From positions 37,602,501 to 37,666,500 of the forward strand of contig JASDFA010000007.1 of NCBI GenBank assembly GCA_035772735.1: DNA of 64,000 nt, written 5' to 3'. Below are positions 45,959 to 57,535 of the stretch, piece after piece. A program made the position numbers and the translations under genes. The notes under the pieces were generated by a model. It was not told the origin of the DNA and did not search any database. It was given only the letters and a program-made list of their open reading frames with translations. The stretch comes from Datura wrightii. Lineage: Eukaryota; Streptophyta; Magnoliopsida; Solanales; Solanaceae. The number at the start of each line of letters is the position of its first letter. The first letter of the stretch is position 1.

Positions 45959-47875
45959 GAGGAGAGTCTGAGGACGAGAAGAAAGAAGGAAAGGAGAGAG
46001 TGCAAGAGGGAATGAACAGAGAGCCTATAGACTCATGACGCACATATGTCAGAGCTACATGAGTGAGCTAGAAGAGCAGGCAGCTCCACCATGACTCAGC
46101 CCAATCTTTCCAGTGGTCGTGACCCTTCGGGAGAGCCACCTTCATCACCATTTGACACAGAGGCCGTAGAAGCGGCCAATACTGCTGAGGGGGTAACCAT
46201 TCCACCTATGGATAATTTCATTGAGTGCGCCGTCCACCACTAGCGCTACAATTGCACCGGAGGTACCTCCTCCGCAGAACGATAGGAGTGCCTAGAGCGC
46301 CACGGTATGTTCCCTTCCCTATGTTCTTGTTGTTCATGCTTCGGGGATGAAGCTTAATTTTCAAAAAAGGGAGGGGGTGTACTTGTGATTTTTGGGATTT
46401 TTGATTCGTCCGAGGGTTTATCTTGTCGTGTTTCTTTTCCCTCGAACATGCTATTTAGTAGAATCAGCATGTTTAGGATTTTTATTTCTTATTGTGTGAT
46501 TTTTGTTTAATTAGTAAATAGCTTAGGAGTATTCAACCAATAAAAATGCACTAGTTTTGAGTTTTGAAAAAAATTGACTCTATTTAAAATATTTTGATGC
46601 ATTAGCTATGTATTTGTGACTACATGCATGATTTATGTGAATCTTTTGATGTCATTTCGTTTATTATCATAAGGAGTCTTGTTAGGACATATTTAAACCA
46701 GACAGGTAAAGTGAATATAAGCCATGTACCATGAGTGAGTGAGGTGTAATACTTAGTTCAGTATTGTGTTGAAGATCTAGAACGTGCCTGGTTGATCTTT
46801 GCATAGGATAAGGATGGTTGGTTAGAATATGATCATACGTTGTTTTTGTCAAGCTCACTTTTATCCTAAATAACCCTACCAAAATCATATTATTCCCTTG
46901 ATCCCAATTTTGAGCATTAATAGACCATTTTTCTTTGATGAACCGAGTAACAGTACCCATTTCATTATAATGAACCTTTTTTGGCCCTGGTCCTTCCTTT
47001 GATATTGTGGACCTCAACATAGGAAAAATGCCTAAGTTGAGGGTGGCAAGAGTAGGGGTGCATAAATGATCGGAACAAGAAAAAGGGATAGAATAGAGAA
47101 AAGGTTAAAAATGAGGTGTGGTGTGAAGATAAAAGAGAAAAAAAAAAGAGATGAAAAAAATTTGGCAATCTTGAAAAAGAAAATTCAAAAGAAGAAATGT
47201 TGGAAAAAGTTGAAAGACACCACACCCATACAAATGCACATAAAAGAGGTGAAAAGGAAAAAAAGGAATGAAAAGGATAAAGGATGAAATAGGTGAATGG
47301 TGAAGCAAATGTATGCAGTGCCAAGGAAGGGGTAGTCACTTAAAAAGTCTTTCATATTTATCATGTCCAGACCTAAAGCCTACATTACAAGCCACAACAA
47401 GTCCTATAGTGATCCTAATCCGACCATCTGATAAACTGAAGCAGAGAAAATAAGGGCAAGCCTATGGTATCTGATACATAATACTTGAAACTTCTTTGTG
47501 AGAGTGAGCACCTTGCTTGTTTGGTCCCATGCAATAATTGATACTATATCTGTGAGTGGGAACTTTATATGTTGTGAGGGTACATGAATTATGTTTACTT
47601 TTACCATTAGTCTGTGCAAAAAGCATCGGTGATGACTTGATTGCCCGTTGATAGTTAGATGACATGTCATGATTCCTATTTATCATATTTTGTAGTTGCT
47701 TGTGGTACATTAGCTGATGTTTGTTCATGGAAAAGGTTCAGAAAGTGTTGAATGTATAGTGCAAGTTTTTTTTAGCATTGGCTATAATATCCCAGGTTTA
47801 TTTTCTAGTTGAGTGTCGTATTTAGTTTTTCTTTTTCGTTGCCTGAGGATATGCAAAAGCCTTAAGTTGAGGTGT
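45959..47875 (+). other. D 3' noncoding region
   Basis: 1.9 kb without a convincing gene. It holds a PPT-like run AAAAGGGAGGGGGTGT (about 46365-46380) not far after ORF2, CCTAAGTTGAGGG (about 47030), a purine-rich tract (47060-47290) and a block at 47380-47590 (CCTACATTACAAGCC... to TTGTGAGGGTACATG) that resembles E2 37600-37810. CTTAAGTTGAGGTGT directly before the 3' LTR is the probable polypurine tract. The minus-strand ORFs here mirror the purine tract and are not genes. Confidence 0.65.
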
Positions 47876-49491
47876 TGATGTGCTATGAGTTTACAACACT
47901 TTTGATGCTCAAATAAGAAAATAGCATGTACTTAGGTATGTTTATATGGATATAAGACACTTTTTCTTTGGTAACAGGATAAATAGGTGTTGGACCAAGA
48001 ATGTGAAAAATATAGTCTGAAAGTGCTAAAAATAGGCTTAAATCATAGCTCTCAGTACGAGCTCTAGGAAGGTGCTACGAGCCGTACTGCAAGTCGTGAG
48101 AAGTATCAGAAGGATGAGGATGAAGAGTGCATCATACGACTCTCAGTACAAGTCGTGCAATGCTTGTATGGGCCATACTGAAGAAGTCATGGAAAGATTC
48201 AAAAGATTTGCACAAGAGCCTGACTCCTGATACGGATAGACAGTATGAGTCATGGCATCAAGGTACAAGTTGTATCAAAGCACTCGTGAAGAACTTTAGA
48301 AAAATTACAAAGTCTTAGAGTCAAGCCACAGAAGCACAGTACGACTCGTAGGAAGAATGTACAAGTCGTACGAAGGCCCAACACTTAGCCAAATTTCAGC
48401 CAGCCAAATGACATATGAGAAGCAGGTATGACCCGTACCTACCTTCTATAGGTTGTAGGATAGGTCATGACCCAGGCGGCTTCAGTTATGGAAATTCACC
48501 CTTTTAGCCTAGGAAAAAGATTTTTATGTCTGTATAAATACATTTTATGTTTTATTTTCGTGAGAAATCATTGGAGAGTGATTACAAATCAGTTAGAAAG
48601 AATTAGACATGAGTTATAATGGATTAGAGGACGTGAGGATAGAGTTGTTTGACTTGTGATCAACCTTTTCTTGACTTTCTCTTGATCTTCATATTTTATT
48701 CTTAAGGATTTTGCTGATTTATACAAAGAAGATTTTCTCTCATCCATAATTGTAAGTATTCATTTATGTATTTAATTATGAATGCAAATCTCAATCTTGC
48801 AACTATGAGAGGCTAAAACCTCCATATCTAGGGTTGTGGGAACTATGGTGGATTAACAAGTTAGGGTTACATAAAAGTGATTCAAAACTAATGCAAAACA
48901 CTTGAATTGTATTTTGTTCATGCTTAAACGTTTCTTAATGGTGTACACGTTAGGACATGCCTAAATTCTTTACTTTCTTGAGCCTAGAGAGGTAGAGATT
49001 AGGAAAAGAGAATTACAACAAAGCCTTGATCTTGATGATCATTATATTAACTTGAGTTGTGGTCGCAGGATAGTTAAATTTGGGACATATTGATAACGAT
49101 TAGTTTGCAACTCATGAGACCTGACCCGGTGATTGAGTATAGTCATTCAATAGGGACGAACCTGTTGTTTGAATAAACCTAAGTTATCAATTCTACAAGT
49201 TAGCATTGGTGATAATCACGTATGGATACACGAAGCAGTTATGAACCCATAGGGAATACAAAACCCTAGTTATCTTTTATTCTTAATTTCAACTAAAGTT
49301 TTAACTGTGTTTTTAATTATTGTTTTCTTTAGAACCCCAAATTTGGAGTAACTACCTAGCTAGTTCACTTACTGGCTTTAGTCTAGCTCTTCCATATTCC
49401 CTGTGGGTTCGACCCCAACCTCTAGTTTTGTTCTTTATTGTCAATGTCTGCTTCATACTTCAGTAGGAGGTATGGTTTGAGCAATATAATA
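47876..49491 (+). repeat. D 3' LTR
   Basis: Starts TGATGTGCTATGAG and follows the 5' LTR closely to CTCTAGTT (49424). Beyond that it continues TTGTTCTTTATTGTCAATG... to GGTTTGAGCAATATAATA. The D-type solo LTR at 58384-59172 shows that this tail belongs to the LTR. The exact end is uncertain by a few bases. Confidence 0.8.
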
Positions 49492-50357
49492 TTTATTCTC
49501 TCATGATTCTATTTATTTTTTATTGTTATAATTACATAATTTGTATGAAAGACTTTCATGAATCTCTATTTTCAAGTTATGATGACTTACTCAATTATGC
49601 ATAAATTTCATGAATCTCAAGCTTATGTATCACAACTATATTTTCAGCAATTTTTTTCATGGCTAGTTAATTTATTTTAGGCAATTTATGAATTTCATGA
49701 TTTCTAACTAGCCCATGCAAAATCAAGTATGTTTCATTATTATGATATGAGCACTGTGTATATTTTGGGAGAACTATTTAACACTGAGTAGGCCGGGATT
49801 CCAGTGAACCCAGGTCTTAGAACTACGTGGCATCATAGCCATGATGGTTTCCTCCTTGAGAGTGTCTCCCATGACCGAATGGACCCATAAGTGATATCAT
49901 GCCTTCATGGTTCTTACGCCTGGTAAGGTATGAACGCACCTCCCAGCTAGGGTTACAAGTTGGGCTCCATATATGATCTCTTGGAGTATGTCGGTTATAA
50001 GAATATCCCACTATTTCATGATTTTAGACACATGTACATGTCTATGTTTCATGATATTATGACTTATGATATATTTGTCTCAATAAGAGCCTTATGAGAT
50101 TTTTTCCATGATTTCATTCATATCCAACTTTATGATTTAGTTTTGAAAACCTTGAGCCATCATACTCAGTTTATAATTTGAAACATATGTTTTAGATTAT
50201 CTTATACTAATGATTTCAAAATACTCAGTACATTTAAAGTACTGATCGTATACTTTTATTCTATATCATCTCATGATATAGCTTCAGATAATCAGTCTTA
50301 GCCCTGATGTTAGATTCACTCCCGTTTCGGTTCAACCTCCTCTCATCTTTGGGTGAG
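49492..50357 (+). repeat. Element B 3' LTR, second part
   Basis: LTR sequence after D, with blocks found in the A and F LTRs: AACACTGAGTAGGCCGGGATTCC (about 49770), CAGTACATTTAAAGTACTGAT (about 50225) and CATGATATAGCTTC (about 50270). It breaks at 50358, where an LTR of opposite strand begins. Confidence 0.7.
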
Positions 50358-50414
50358 TGTCACGACCTGAACATAGGCTCAGATAGAGACACAAGACAAG
50401 GAACCCCGAGAGAC
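50358..50414 (-). repeat. LTR end fragment X, minus strand
   Basis: TGTCACGACCTGAACATAGGC... to CCCCGAGAGAC. It resembles the first 60 bases of X' (50764) and of the G LTR (59765), so it is the sense 3' end of a minus-strand LTR of that family. It is cut by Y at 50415. Confidence 0.6.
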
Positions 50415-50763
50415 TGTAATACCCCGAAATCCCTAAGATCAGACCTAGGAGTTGAAATAGAGAAAACAGGACTTTCTGCACCAGGTCACAGAATGAGTCG
50501 TCCTGTGACCCATTAGGATAACCACAAGTCATTAACTGACTCATGGAGAGGAATTGGACTTAAGTTGAAATTACTAGTTTTTGGGTCACCACGAACATGA
50601 CAACGATTCGTGTTTCAGCCCTACAACTCGTTGAGTCAACCGTGGTCAAGGATGAGGTGAAGGTAGGAGAAATTGAGCAGTGCACCTAACGGGTGAGTCA
50701 CCACGACTCATTGGGTACACCACGAGTCGTGGTGTGCCTTGTTGTGATCCTCAGGTGAGATTT
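50415..50763 (+). repeat. LTR start fragment Y, plus strand
   Basis: Starts TGTAATACCCCGAAATCCC and continues like the A LTR start (AAGATCAGACC..., CACCAGGTCACAGAATGAGTCG), with GAGTCGT / CGACTCATT units. It ends where X' begins. It is the 5' few hundred bases of an LTR whose remainder is not found nearby. Confidence 0.65.
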
Positions 50764-51637
50764 TATCACGACCCGTACGGAGGCCTGGATCCCAACACGG
50801 GACGAGGAGCCCCGAGAGACTCCAAGTCAACCCCTGGAATGAACACACATTTAACTCAATCAATAAAATAGAAGAATCAACAAGATAATCATAGCGAAAG
50901 TCTAGATTAAGCATAACATCAAAGTACACAATCTGAAGCTGAATAAAACCATATGGCTAAAAAGCCTCTAAACATGACGAGTTGATGGGACAAGACCCCA
51001 ACTAGCTCAATAATCTGGAACTGAAAGTACATAAGAAAATATGAATAGTCTAGCCCTCGAGAGATGAGGACTCATCGACAACGTACGATGCTATATCAAA
51101 AGATTGACTATAAGCAGGGCTGAGCCTAGGAGCTAGATCCTGTATCATGAAATGATACAACATAGAGTATGCCATCAATACTTGAAATTATACCGAGTAT
51201 GCAGGGTAACTAAAATCTCTTAATTAAATAAAATCATTTAAATACAATGCATAATGTAAATGTAAACATTAAGAATCTGAGAGTAGGACTTGCATCCATT
51301 CTTCCTAAAATCATGATCTCATCATAACATAATATATCATCATAACTGAATCGATTAACTCAAAGCTTAAATCTGATAGTAATAAGTAAAACTAAACATT
51401 GAGTCAAACCTTCTTTAGAACATATATATTTGTACAAATCTCATGAGTAATGAATATGCATATCTTAAATCATGAGGAACAATGGGAGATTCATCTTTTA
51501 ACCGACATACCACGTAGAGCTTACGTGGTCCCAACTTTCACACTCGAGTGGGTAGAGCCGTCCAAAGTCTTTCCAGGATTAGGGATGATACCATGATATT
51601 GATATCAAGCTCATGGGATAATAGGGTCGGGGATAGC
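50764..51637 (-). repeat. LTR fragment X', minus strand
   Basis: Begins TATCACGACCCGTACGG (TG of the terminus decayed to TA) and aligns with the G LTR from 59765 to about 60632 (GGGGATAGC). F interrupts it there. In sense it is the 3' half of an LTR. The rest is not seen. Confidence 0.75.
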
Positions 51638-54118
51638 TGTAATTCCCCCAAAACTCAAAGACTAGATCTAGGACTTAAATTAGAAAATCCAAAAAATTTG
51701 CAGAAAATGTGTCAGGACAACCCATCTGACGAGTCGTTGTGAGACCTAATGACTCGTTAGGTCTATCATGGGAAGGAGGAATTGGAAGTGTGAAGTGGGA
51801 AGCAGTGTACTTGACGGATGGTGACCATGAGTCATGGTCACCTGTAATGACTCGTCATGTCCCCCGTTATTAGCCCTAGTCAGTTGTTAGGCAGTGCACC
51901 TAACAAGTGTCACCATGAGTTGTCATCAGTGGCAACGACTCGTTAGGTGACTAATGGTCAAGCCTAGTATAGAACTTCAGAAGTGAGGCAGTGAGGTCCA
52001 TGACTGCTGACCACGAGTCGTGGTCAATGACCACGACTCGTTAGGTCCCTCGTGGTAGCCTACAGGAGAACCCAGGCAGTGTACTCAACATGTGTGACCA
52101 CTAGTCGTGGTCAGTCACCACGACTCGTTAGGTCACCCATTAGGGTCACTTGGCAGTTTTTCCCAGCATTTTTCTAAGGGCTATTTAGTAACTTCCTATT
52201 CTCCTAAGCTTTAAACTACGTCATTTTGGATGTAAATTCAGACTTATTAGAGGGTTTGGATGGTTCCTCCCCTCATTCTCACGTTTACTCTCAGAAATTT
52301 ATCAAAAGTTCTCTAGAGAAACTCTCTAGCAGACTTAGGGTTTTTCCTTCATTGCATCAGTTTTAGGTGTTCTTCTTCAGGAAATTCTTAGCCAGGTATG
52401 TGGGAATTCAACAAGGGAATTGTCCTTCCCTTGTGTCCCCCAAAATCCTCCCATAATTTCCCTATAAGTTTAGCCCTGAGTTCTTCGAACATGAATAAAT
52501 TTTCATGTTGATTTTCATTAATTTCAATTGGGATAATATCCATGTTTATTATTCATATTATCTTCACAAGTGCCTAAGTAAATTGTTGTTGTTCTTGCCA
52601 AGGTCATTTAAGCCCTAAACTTTAGAGTAATGTTTAATGCCCATTAAATTTCCTTCTATTGTATAAAGTATGTTTTGGACTGAATTTATTAGTAATTCTT
52701 ATTATATATAATTTTTGAGTAAACACTCCATTGATAAGATGATTTTAGCCTTGATAGATGAGACTTATTTAATTCTTGAGATTTTGCCATACTATGGGAT
52801 TCCCGTGTTGTTGGAATGAGTTTAGTTCTCTATTAGCTGCTTAGTATTTCAGTCCAGTTAGAACGTAGAATCTCTTCAGAGTCATGCAAAAAATTGTCAA
52901 CTGATCAGTTTGACTTCAGTCTTTTCTCGAGGTGTCAGTAGTGCCTCCCAGTTATCAGAATCAGACTCAAAATCTATTTTATTGGTCCATTAGGCAGTCA
53001 TGACAATTTAGATATATAGCTCTTACTAGCCTCAGGACCCCAATTCAGTTTACAAATTGCTCTTAGATGGTTACGAAGCTTTTAGATAAGCAGCTCTGAC
53101 CAGTCTAGAACTGAGTTTTAGAATCTGGTCGGATAAGAATCTCGAGGTACTTTCAGTTATATGTCCCTGACTAGTCTCGGACCCCAGTTTTGAGCTATTA
53201 ATCTAGTAGTTCTGTCTATATTTCCAGTGGGAGAAGGACTTAGCACCGAGCTGGTCGGGGTTCCAGCGCACCCAGGTTCCCAAAACAACATTGCCAGTAG
53301 TGGGTTACAGTATTACTTGGCCTAATTGGCCCCAGACTTTTGTGATCACCCAGTTCATCCTTTATACCATGGAAAGGTATATTGGGTCCTATCGATGGGG
53401 TGTATACATCAGACTCCACGTCTAGAGCATGTGGGTATATGTCGGTTATAGACTCTTCCACTTGTCAGTCCAGTCCAGTTTCAGAATAAGTAGCTCTGTG
53501 CAGTACAGTATCTCAGACTCAGTGTTTCATACTTAGGGCATGTCTTTGACCATTAGACAGGGTTATCTTGAAAATTTCAAATTAAATCAGTAGTTTAGTT
53601 CAGCTTACCTGTTGGTCATTGTGTGTCATTTCAGTTCAGAATTTATATTCAGTTATGTTTCTCCTACTTACTTAGTACATTCAACGTACTGACGCATACT
53701 TTTATGTTGTATTGTTCCATGATACAGCCAGGTTCCCAGACTCAGCATTGCTAGCCGTTGCAATTCAGATCCTCCTCCGTTGTAGCTGAAGTGTGAGTCC
53801 TCATCATTCCAGGGCTTTTTTTACTTTCCTTCAGTTGATTTATAAATTTTAGTTAGACTTAGAGTTAGCTGGGGGCTTGTCCCAACAACTCATTAGTTAG
53901 AATGCTTTCAGACATAGATTTAATTCCATCCTTCAAATGTTCTTAAATTTTATATTATCAATTTTATTTTTTTAAATGCTCTTATGCTATTATTCCAAAG
54001 CTTCTGCTATATTTGTTTTACCCAGAATACCAGTGTATGATAGACCAGGGGTTGACATGGGGTCACTTGTGGCTTCAAGTACCGTGTTACGCCTAGGGTG
54101 TAAGCTTGAGGCGTGACA
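51638..54118 (+). repeat. F 5' LTR (2481 bp)
   Basis: Starts TGTAATTCCCCCAAAACTC and ends GAGGCGTGACA. Between 51715 and 52140 it is dense in inverted units such as CCACGAGTCGTGG and ACGACTCGTTAGGT. Further blocks: TTAGCACCGAGCTGGTCGGG (about 53240), TAGTACATTCAACGTACTGA (about 53675) and TTCCATGATACAG (about 53716). Confidence 0.88.
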
Positions 54119-54337
54119 AACTTGGTATCAGAACACTTGGTTTAGAGTATCCTCAGAATGTCTGAAAGCCGCATCGAGTAGAGTCCTTTTGATGGGTGTG
54201 AAGCACGCCACACTTATGACGAGGAGGCTACGAGATGATATTAGGAAAACTCTCTTTTGTTCATACTCTTTTCCGTGCGTAAAGTTCAACTCCAGAAATG
54301 TCCTTCTAACTCGTGCTCTGTTTCATTTCAGTGAATC
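54119..54337 (+). other. F leader: primer-binding site and hairpin
   Basis: TGGTATCAGAAC at 54123-54134 matches initiator tRNA-Met with one change near its end. The hairpin 54196-54213 (stem GTGTG/CACAC, 8-base loop) corresponds to those of T1, T2 and G. Confidence 0.75.
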
Positions 54338-55546
54338 ATGCCTCCTAGACGCGGTAACGAAAGAAGGGCCGGTAACGCCAATAGACCTGCCCCACCAGCC
54401 TTGATAGCTCCTTAAGATGATTTAGTGTCTACCGCCGAATTCAGGGCGGCCATTCAACTGTTGGCCCAAACAGTCACCAACTAGGTAAACCAGCAGGTGG
54501 TATCGATGAACACCAATGAGTCCACAGTAGCTGCGAGGGCGTGGATCTTTACCCATATGAGCCCTCCGTCTTTTCAGGGATCCAAAGTAGGGGAGGATCC
54601 CCAGGAGTTCGTGAATGAGATCAGGAAGATCACCCGTATTATGGGTGTTAGCTCTTCTAGGAGTGCTGACCTAGCTGTCTACCAGTTAAAAGGGGTAGCT
54701 CAGGTCTGGTATGAACAGTGGAAAGAGGGCTGGCCAGCGAGAATTGGGCCAGTAGAGTGGGAGGAGTTCCACAAAGCTTTCTTGGATAGGTTTTTCCCTC
54801 GGGAGTTGATGGAGGCAAAGATGTTGGAGTTTATGAATTTGAGACAAGGCAACAGGACCGTGGATGAGTATGCTCTGGAGTTTACTAGGCTATTTAAGTA
54901 CGCTCCAGAGATGGTAGCCGAGCTAAGGGCTCGCATGTTGAAATTTATGAACGCGGTGTCAAATCTAGTCCTAAAGGGGTGCAGGACAGCGATGTTGATT
55001 AAAGACATGGACCTCTCCAGCTTGATTGTCTAGGCCCAGCAGATTGCGGCTGCAAAGCTGAAGGATATGGAGTGAATGAACAAAGGGGCAAGGCCTGGCC
55101 AGTCAGATTTCATCCATCAGAGGTCTAGCGGTAGTAGCTGCCCACCGCAGCAATAGTAGCAGCAGCAGCAGAGAGCCCCAACACCCAGTTCAGCTAGTTC
55201 CCCAACCTTTCGGTCTCGCCAGGATCAGAGGGGTAGGTCCTCTGGCACTCAGTCTCAGGCCCACAGTACCGAGAACAAGTATCCAGCTTGTCCCAAGTAT
55301 GGTAGGAACCACCCAGGAGAGTGCCTTCAGGGTCGAGAGGGCTGTTTTATTTGTGGACAGCTCGGACATTGGCTAAGGGAGTGTCCATCAGCCGGGCGAG
55401 GGAGACCACAGTCCACCATGTCATATGCTCCAGCAGGTCGACCATCCCAGTAGGCTAACACATCAGGTACGGATGACGGTCAGCGTCAAAATCGTTTTTA
55501 TGCTCTATCTTCCTGGCAGGATTAGGAGAGCTCATCTGACATAGTC
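54338..55546 (+). pseudogene. F gag (broken)
   Basis: ATG 54338 (MPPRRGNERRAGNANRPAPP). In-frame stops are at about 54413 (TAA), 54482 (TAG), 55031 (TAG) and 55073 (TGA), and a run of TAG codons lies in a Gln-rich stretch near 55157. The open part 54497-55033 holds the gag domain (PQEFVNEIRKITRIMGV, AQVWYEQWKEG, FLDRFFPRELMEAK). The CCHC knuckle CFICGQLGHWLREC is at 55343-55384, preceded by a CPKYGRNHPGEC motif. It is a particle protein in its ancestral form. Confidence 0.85.
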
Positions 55547-56057
55547 ACGAGTATGTTACGTCTCTTTCATATAGATGTGTATTCCCTTCAAGATCCAGGA
55601 GCCACTCTTTCATTCGTGACTCCCTACATAGCAGTCCAGTTTAATATCAGTTCAGAGGTCCTCTCAAAACCATTCTCAGTCTCCACCCCAGTTGGTGAGT
55701 CAGTTAGAGCCAACCGAGTGTATAGAAACTACCCAGTCTCAATCCTGAATAAAGTCATCCCAGATGACCTCATAGAGTTAGACATGGTCGATTTTGACCT
55801 TATCCCTGGCATGGATTGGTTACACTCCTGATATGCATCAGTTGATTGAAGAACAAGAGTTGTCAAATTCAAGTTTCCAAAAGAACCAGTGTTAGAATGG
55901 ACGGGCGGTAGTTCAACACCTAAGGGTAGGTTTATTTCGTACCTTAAGGCCCAGAAACTCATCTCAAAGGGATGTATCTATCATCTAGTTCAGGTCAAGG
56001 ATTCAAACTCTGAGACCCCAACTATCTAGTCAGTTCCAATGGTCAGCGAGTTCCCAA
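55547..56057 (+). pseudogene. F protease region (broken)
   Basis: Same frame as gag: QDPGATLSFVTPYIAVQFN (catalytic Asp near 55593) to DLIPGMDWL, with a TGA at about 55829. Then comes a decayed linker (FISYLKAQKLISKG...) with TAG stops leading to the RT start. Homologous to the T1/T2 protease. Confidence 0.8.
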
Positions 56058-57535
56058 ATGTTTTTCCTGAGGATCTTCCCAAAGTTCCCCCCTGAATGGG
56101 AAATAGACTTCAAAATAGACCTCCTCCCAAATACTCAGCCCATCTCCATCCCTTTCTACAGAATAGCTCCAGCTAAGCTTAAGGAGTTGAAGGAGCAGCT
56201 AAAAGATCTTCTTGAAAAGGTTTTTATCAAATCGAGCATCTTTCCCTGGGGTGCCCCAGTGTTATGCATGCATAAGGATGGTACCCTCAGAATGTGCATA
56301 GATTACTGTCAGCTGAACAAAGTCACAGTCAAGAACAGGTATCCCCTACCTAGAATTGACGACCTATTTGACCAACTTCAGGGAGCCAGTTGTTTCTCAA
56401 AAACTGATCTCAAGTCAAGGTACCATCAGTTAAGGGTTAGAGAGAGTGATATACCGATAACAGCATTCAGAACTCGGTATGGTCACTAAGAGTTTGTGGT
56501 GATCTCCTTCGGGTTAACAAACTCCCTAGCATCCTTCATGGATTTGATGAATAGGGCCTTCAAGCAGTACCTACATATGTTCGTCATTGTATTTATCGAC
56601 GACATTCTGGTGTACTCCAGAAATGAGGAAGAGCATGCCAATCACCTAAGGTTAGCATTATAGACACTCAAGGACCGCCAGTTGTTCGCCAAGTTCAGCA
56701 AGTGCGAATTCTAGTTAAAGTCCGTGACTTTCTTAGGTCATGTGGTCTCAGGTGAAGGAATAAAAGTAGATCCTCACAAGATAACAACATTTAAAGAATG
56801 GCCCAGACCTACCTCTCCTACTGAAATCAGGAGTTTCCTGGGTTTAGCTAGATATTACCGACGGTTTGTGAAAGGTTTCCTCTATAGCATCTCCTCTGAC
56901 TAAGTTAACTCAGAAGAAGGTGAAATTTCAGTGGTCGGATGAGTGTGAGAAGAATTTCCAGGAGTTGAAGACTCGACTCACTACTGCTCTAGTTCTGACC
57001 CTTCCAGAAGGAACAAATGGATTGGTTGTCTATTGTGATGCTTCTAGAGTTGGACTCGGATGCGTTCTAATGCAGCGTGGCAAAGTGATAGCCTACGCCT
57101 CCAGACAGCGCAAAGTTCATAAGAAGAACTATCCAACTCATGAATTGGAGTTGGCAGCTGTGGTGTTTTCATTAAAAATATGGAGGCATTACTTACATGG
57201 AGCTCATTTAGATGTGTTTATAGATCAAAAGAGTCTTCAGTATGGGTGAGTCAGAAGGATCTAAATCTCCGTCAGAGAAGGTGGTTGGAGTTGCTAAAGG
57301 ACTATGACATGAGTGTGCTATATCACCCGAGTAAAGCCAATATGGTGGCTGACGCCCTAAGCAGATGGTCTATGGGGAGTGTGGCTCACATTGAGGGAGG
57401 CAAGAAGGAGTTAGAGAAGGATGTTCACAGACTAGCCCAGTTAGGGGTGCAGCTGGTGGAATCAGCTGAAGGTGGTATGGCAATTGAAAGTGGGTCGGAC
57501 TCGTCTCTAGTAGTTGAAATTAAGTCCAGATAGGA
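56058..57535 (+). pseudogene. F reverse transcriptase and RNase H (broken)
   Basis: RT: EIDFKIDLLPNTQPISIP, RMCIDYCQLNKVTVKN, the FSKTDLKSRYHQ palm region, TAA at 56487-56489, LTNSLASFMDLMNR, and an intact FIDD active site (about 56592-56603). Further stops are at about 56660 and 56713. A frameshift in the thumb lies near 56880 (VKGFLYSISS). RNase H: YCDASRVGLGCVLMQR (about 57031) and FIDQKSLQY, where FTDHKSL is usual. A frame change near 57245 leads to YHPSKANMVADALSR. The last open part ends at 57533. Confidence 0.87.

Larger units (their letters stand above)
42498..49491 (+). mobile_element. D: non-autonomous LTR retrotransposon with ORF2-type gene only
   Basis: Two long direct repeats (42498-44057 and 47876-49491) flank 3.8 kb that holds one recognisable coding region, the ORF2-type protein (44200-45958). 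No gag, protease, RT or integrase was found. CCCTGTGGGTTCGACCCC near the LTR end, the ORF2-type gene and a 3' noncoding block link it to the E family. The ends are approximate. The candidate duplication is CTTAT before (42493-42497) and TTTAT after (49492-49496), with one mismatch. No primer-binding site was recognised. Confidence 0.8.

Noticed and set aside
47066..47339. Lysine-rich ORF and its minus-strand counterpart in D
   Set aside because: Translation of a purine-rich tract. Low complexity, with no conservation as protein in E.
49441..49496. Exact end of D and a perfect target-site duplication
   Set aside because: CTTAT and TTTAT differ by one base and the last bases of the LTR are unclear, so the boundary is given only as approximate.
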